DNA of 64,000 bases. It comes from Bacteroidota bacterium. GTDB taxonomy: Bacteria > Bacteroidota > Ignavibacteria > UBA10030 > UBA8401. Shown here piece after piece: positions 60,729 through 64,000 of the stretch. The stretch spans positions 208,953 through 272,952 of the forward strand of contig JAJYOK010000002.1 in assembly GCA_021796215.1 (NCBI GenBank), given 5' to 3'. The position numbers were made by a program, and so were the translations under genes. Below the pieces are notes generated by a model, which saw only the letters and a program-made list of their open reading frames with translations, did no database searches and was not told the origin of the DNA. How positions within the stretch are numbered: position 1 is the first letter of the stretch; every line of letters begins with the position of its first letter.

Positions 60729-60747
60729 GTAAGGAATTTTTCCTTAC
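60729..60747. repeat. Hairpin with TTT loop upstream of tRNA-Arg
   Basis: GTAAGGAA-TTT-TTCCTTAC, eight perfect pairs and a three-base loop, in the leader of the tRNA-Arg transcript. Not followed by a T-run on either strand in a terminator position. Confidence 0.55.
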
Positions 60748-60771
60748 CATAAAAACGATTTTTCTTTGAAA

Positions 60772-60800
60772 AATATACGAAAGTTCGAATGTGAAGGCAA
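60772..60800 (-). promoter_or_regulatory. Promoter of tRNA-Arg
   Basis: Minus strand TTGCCT (60795-60800), 17 nt, TATATT (60772-60777). Expected start near 60764, leaving a leader of about 130 nt that contains the two partial tRNA copies. Confidence 0.6.
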
Positions 60801-60809
60801 GGAAAGGAG

Positions 60810-60838
60810 TTGCATTATCCCATTCCGATTTGTACATT
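60810..60838 (+). promoter_or_regulatory. Promoter of the second T9SS protein gene
   Basis: TTGCAT (60810-60815), 17 nt, TACATT (60833-60838). Expected start near 60845. It lies over the TTG that could otherwise begin a longer protein, so the ATG at 60918 is the start. Confidence 0.5.
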
Positions 60839-60917
60839 CTTCACAGCCGCTAACAGTCATACTCTTCAAACGAGTTGCGGCGCCCAACATAGAAAACAAT
60901 TCTTCTGCGGAGGGATC

Positions 60918-63737
60918 ATGCTTCCTCAACGTTTCTTCGGTGTATTTGCAATCTGTTTGCTGCTATTCCGTCCTCTTCATTCCCAACCTGCAAAGCACAC
61001 GTCACCACCGCTACGCACTCTCGGCTCAGCACAACTTATACAAAGTACCATTCTAAAAACTAACAATATCACAACTATTGAGTACAACTACGGTTCGATT
61101 AGCAGGGGCGGGTTAACGCCAGACATCGAAGATTTTGTTTGGAAAGGATTGGGATATGCATACGAAACAGGGTTGCTCTTTGGCGCCGAAGTGAAAGAAA
61201 ATGGAAACACCTATCACATCGTCTCGGAAGGATTCTGGTTATCATCTGACGGAGAATACGGACCCGATGGAACAAAATGGGGCTGGCTCCCGATTGCAGG
61301 ATATTCGAATCCGAATCAACCTGACATTGCGCGGAGTGATGATCCCGCAACATGGGATGCGTCGTGGACATCATGGCACGGAAAATACAAAAACGGTGCA
61401 CCTATTGCCGACCTCGAAACTGTTTACGGAATGGACGATGCAACGAAAGCAGAATTCCCTTATTATCCTTCACCGAGCGATACATCGCGACGCGGTCTCG
61501 GTATTCAGGCTGAAGTGAGAACCTATCAATTCCGTAATCCAAATCTCGCCGATGTTCTTTTCTTTAATGCCGATTTCAAAAATGTCAGCGAAAAAAATCT
61601 CACGAAAGCTGTCGCCGGGCTTTTCTTTGATCCGCACATTGGAGGCGCGAACGATTATTCCGACGATTTAGCTTCATTCGACAGCACGCGAAACCTCGAT
61701 TACAACTGGGACAGTGATGGTCGAGGAGATATTCCCGGAATTACTCCCGGCTATTTTAGCTCAATGACAATTGAATCTCCGCTCGATTCAAATGATGAGC
61801 ATTTACTTGGAATGACAAGCTTTTGGCCGGCTCCTTATGGTGGAAATTTCAGACCCAAAAACGATGCGCTTATGTGGGATGATATGACCCCCGGAACGTA
61901 CTCGACTGAACTTTTAAATTCTATACAAGACTTCGTCATTCTTACAGGCTCTGGATATTTTAAACTCGACACCGGCAAAACCGTTTCTTACAACACCGCT
62001 TTTGTCTTGGCGGATAACTTTGAAAGTTTGCTTTCAAAAGCCGACATAGCTCTTCTTGAATACGAGCGTCTTTTTACAAGTGACACAACTTTGGCTGTCG
62101 CTTTCACTTCTCCAACGGGCAATCAAACTGTCAATGGAACGATTGACGTCCACTGGACAGCGAAATCACTTGACGGCGACACAACAATCGTATTGTATTA
62201 CAGCAACACGTACGATCAGCAATGGCATTTGATTGCAAAAGGAATTTCAAACGCCGGAACATATTCCTGGAACACGCTCAATATACCGGACGGTGTTTTC
62301 TACAAGCTTCATATCATCAATAGAAAATTGGCGCACGTCGGCTACGATTCAACCGGCTTTTTCACGGTGAACAACCCCGGCGATGCAGCGCCGCAGATCG
62401 CGCTTGTTTCTCCCGACACGACAAACATCTCTGGCAATGTTCATGTCAATTGGCTTGCCGGCGATCCTGAAAACGATCCGGTCACAGTTTCCATTTATTT
62501 GAGCCTCGATAACGGCGGAACGTATTCCCTTCTCGGAGAGCAACCGAACACCGGAGCGTTCAATTTCGATTCCAGACAATTTCCGAACAATTACGCAACA
62601 AAGATCAAACTTGTCGCGTCAGCCAACAGCAAATCGTCCTTTGTAGAAAGCGGGACATTCTTTCTCCGAAATTACTATGACGTTGTCGGAGATTCAGCGT
62701 TCACACATTCCGCGGGAAGAGCAACCGGTAAAATCTTTCCAAGCGTCGTGGACAGCACGCAGCTTTCAGGACACAATTATCTGGTTACATTTGATTCGGC
62801 AAACGGAAGCCTTGCGTATTCCGTAAAGGATTTGACAACAAACACGATGAAACTCTCGCAGGAACCGCTCGCTTCTGTTCTTGCAAACGGAAAGATCTTC
62901 GATGGAATGCGTTTGAGTTTTCAAAACGATCCGACCGAACCGGACTCAAGCACTTCAGGCTTCACCAATGGTGATTCAACAAACGTTGATTTTGATGTGA
63001 AGGAACCGACGATCGGCTATCCCCTTTTCGCGCCTTTTGATGTGAAAGTTACATTTAATCGCATTGATACAACAAACACAGGAGCATACCAATTTCCGGG
63101 CGATTCACTCTCTGTCCATACAAACTTATCTCAAAAAGTACCTACGCCGTTTCATATCTCCAACATAACAGACACAACAACTCTGAAGACGCTAGTGGTA
63201 GATTTGAACAAAAATAGCAGATGGGATTTCGGCGAAAAGATTGTTTTGTTAACACCACCACCTTACGCAAAAAAATCGAACAACACAATGATGGAAATTG
63301 ACTTCTACAAGACGACAGATAAAATTATTACAATTCATGGCGGGGAAGAATTCATCGCGCGAACAACAAAATCATTCACCTTGCAGGATGTGTACGAATT
63401 CACCGCCAGCAAAGAATACATGATTCCTTCAAGCACACCGCAAGAAGGAACCGCACCGCTGACATATATACTTTATCAAAACTATCCGAACCCGTTCAAT
63501 CCACAGACAAGGATTCGCTTTTCTCTCGCACAGAAAAACCCAGCAACGCTCATCATCTACGATATTCTCGGACGTGAAGTCCGGACACTTATCAATGGAA
63601 CAATGCAGGCAGGCGCGTATGAAATTATGTGGGACGGCAACAATCAAGCAGGAGTAGCGGTCGCTTCGGGAATGTACATTTATCGCTTGCAAAGCGGCAC
63701 CTTCACTCAAACAAAAAAGATGTTGTTGGTGCGGTAA
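60918..63737 (+). CDS. Large secreted protein with Ig-like repeats and T9SS signal
   Basis: 939 residues from ATG 60918, GGAGGG just upstream. Signal MLPQRFFGVFAICLLLFRPLHS. The N-terminal half (60-440) is a beta-rich domain with many Tyr, Trp and Asp-Gly turns, not recognised. Two related Ig/FnIII-like modules follow (SPTGNQTVNGTIDVHWTA..., SPDTTNISGNVHVNWLAGD...). The end is a type A T9SS domain: YILYQNYPNPFNPQTRIRFSL...LIIYDILGREV..L..G...AG.Y...WDG.N..G..VASGMYIYRL. Exported to the cell surface; function unknown. Confidence 0.9.
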   Translation: MLPQRFFGVFAICLLLFRPLHSQPAKHTSPPLRTLGSAQLIQSTILKTNNITTIEYNYGSISRGGLTPDIEDFVWKGLGYAYETGLLFGAEVKENGNTYHIVSEGFWLSSDGEYGPDGTKWGWLPIAGYSNPNQPDIARSDDPATWDASWTSWHGKYKNGAPIADLETVYGMDDATKAEFPYYPSPSDTSRRGLGIQAEVRTYQFRNPNLADVLFFNADFKNVSEKNLTKAVAGLFFDPHIGGANDYSDDLASFDSTRNLDYNWDSDGRGDIPGITPGYFSSMTIESPLDSNDEHLLGMTSFWPAPYGGNFRPKNDALMWDDMTPGTYSTELLNSIQDFVILTGSGYFKLDTGKTVSYNTAFVLADNFESLLSKADIALLEYERLFTSDTTLAVAFTSPTGNQTVNGTIDVHWTAKSLDGDTTIVLYYSNTYDQQWHLIAKGISNAGTYSWNTLNIPDGVFYKLHIINRKLAHVGYDSTGFFTVNNPGDAAPQIALVSPDTTNISGNVHVNWLAGDPENDPVTVSIYLSLDNGGTYSLLGEQPNTGAFNFDSRQFPNNYATKIKLVASANSKSSFVESGTFFLRNYYDVVGDSAFTHSAGRATGKIFPSVVDSTQLSGHNYLVTFDSANGSLAYSVKDLTTNTMKLSQEPLASVLANGKIFDGMRLSFQNDPTEPDSSTSGFTNGDSTNVDFDVKEPTIGYPLFAPFDVKVTFNRIDTTNTGAYQFPGDSLSVHTNLSQKVPTPFHISNITDTTTLKTLVVDLNKNSRWDFGEKIVLLTPPPYAKKSNNTMMEIDFYKTTDKIITIHGGEEFIARTTKSFTLQDVYEFTASKEYMIPSSTPQEGTAPLTYILYQNYPNPFNPQTRIRFSLAQKNPATLIIYDILGREVRTLINGTMQAGAYEIMWDGNNQAGVAVASGMYIYRLQSGTFTQTKKMLLVR

Positions 63738-63761
63738 GAACAAAAATGAGAATGTAGCTGA

Positions 63762-63790
63762 TTGACATTCACCCCCCTATTCCTTACTGT
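63762..63790 (+). promoter_or_regulatory. Promoter of the glucan phosphorylase gene
   Basis: TTGACA (63762-63767), 17 nt, TACTGT (63785-63790). Consensus -35 and weak -10; leader about 100 nt. Confidence 0.45.
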
Positions 63791-63897
63791 TGAGCAGTGT
63801 CTCGGAGATTACATTCTGAGATTTCTGATACATCATTGCTATTGTTTCTGAACACAGAACAGATGTTTGCTCTACAACAACCCGCCGGAGCAACGAC

Positions 63898-64000
63898 ATG
63901 AAACAATCCATCCACAACGACACACGCACAGCGATGACGCCGGACGCCATCGAGCATTCCATTATGGATAATCTTTACTGCATTCAAGGCAGAGTGCCGA
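63898..64000 (+). CDS. glgP: N-terminus of alpha-glucan (glycogen) phosphorylase, cut by the window edge
   Basis: Only 34 codons are inside the window: MKQSIHNDTRTAMTPDAIEHSI, then MDNLYCIQGRVP. The pattern (I.HSI.DNL.Y.QG+.P) is the usual opening of long bacterial GlgP-type phosphorylases just before the ATKNDYY.ALAYTVRDR segment (from memory). The enzyme would release glucose-1-phosphate from storage glucan. GGAG stands before the ATG. The short length limits certainty. Confidence 0.7.
   Translation, partial: MKQSIHNDTRTAMTPDAIEHSIMDNLYCIQGRVP

Noticed and set aside
63777..63987. Two short minus-strand frames at the right edge
   Set aside because: They overlap the promoter and first codons of the glucan phosphorylase gene, which has a family-like start and ribosome site.

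Overview
The window looks like chromosome from a Gram-negative bacterium of the FCB group, most likely Ignavibacteria/Chlorobi or a near relative (inference). The evidence is two large secreted proteins with type IX secretion (T9SS) C-terminal signals of the NYPNPFNP type, a Bacteroidetes-type serine palmitoyltransferase, an 11-gene complex I operon without nuoEFG, and classical TTG-N17-TATATT promoters instead of the TAnnTTTG type of Bacteroidia. No phage, insertion sequence, integrase or CRISPR array is visible. Base composition is fairly even.

Left part (1-13.6 kb): a partial secreted protein, a duplicated membrane protein with uridine kinase, and an operon of an E2-E1 fused 2-oxoglutarate decarboxylase/dehydrogenase, a class III-type sirtuin and an outer-membrane barrel. 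Then come a cNMP-binding protein with a universal stress protein, ilvE, and a likely sphingolipid locus (GNAT-fold acyltransferase, serine palmitoyltransferase, divergent NAD-dependent reductase).

Middle (13.7-30.6 kb): a methyltransferase, a T9SS-exported beta-propeller protein, envelope proteins, a Bax inhibitor-1-like protein and an AmrS-type radical SAM enzyme on the minus strand. On the plus strand are an NSS transporter with its 41-residue MetS subunit, an APC permease, a K+-independent membrane pyrophosphatase and tRNA-Phe, followed by lipoproteins, a CDF-like protein and a DUF3095-like protein.

Electron-transfer block (30.6-40.4 kb): a very large hybrid histidine kinase lies next to an operon of a possible 38-residue peptide, a TPR protein, a 34-haem cytochrome built from near-identical three-haem repeats, and an outer-membrane barrel. 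This is the most striking system here: a candidate porin-cytochrome conduit for extracellular electron transfer. Chaperones clpB and dnaK, then birA, coaX and a bile-acid-type symporter follow.

Right part (48.3-64 kb): nuoABCDHIJKLMN (all minus strand), a TPR membrane protein, tRNA-Arg with odd partial duplications of its 5' end, a second T9SS-exported protein and the first codons of an alpha-glucan phosphorylase.

A recurring undertone is short palindromes with a GCC-NNN-GGC core or GATC centre. They sit in spacers and also in frame inside kgd, nuoI and nuoL, where they add linker peptides. Together they look like a family of miniature palindromic elements that colonises reading frames.
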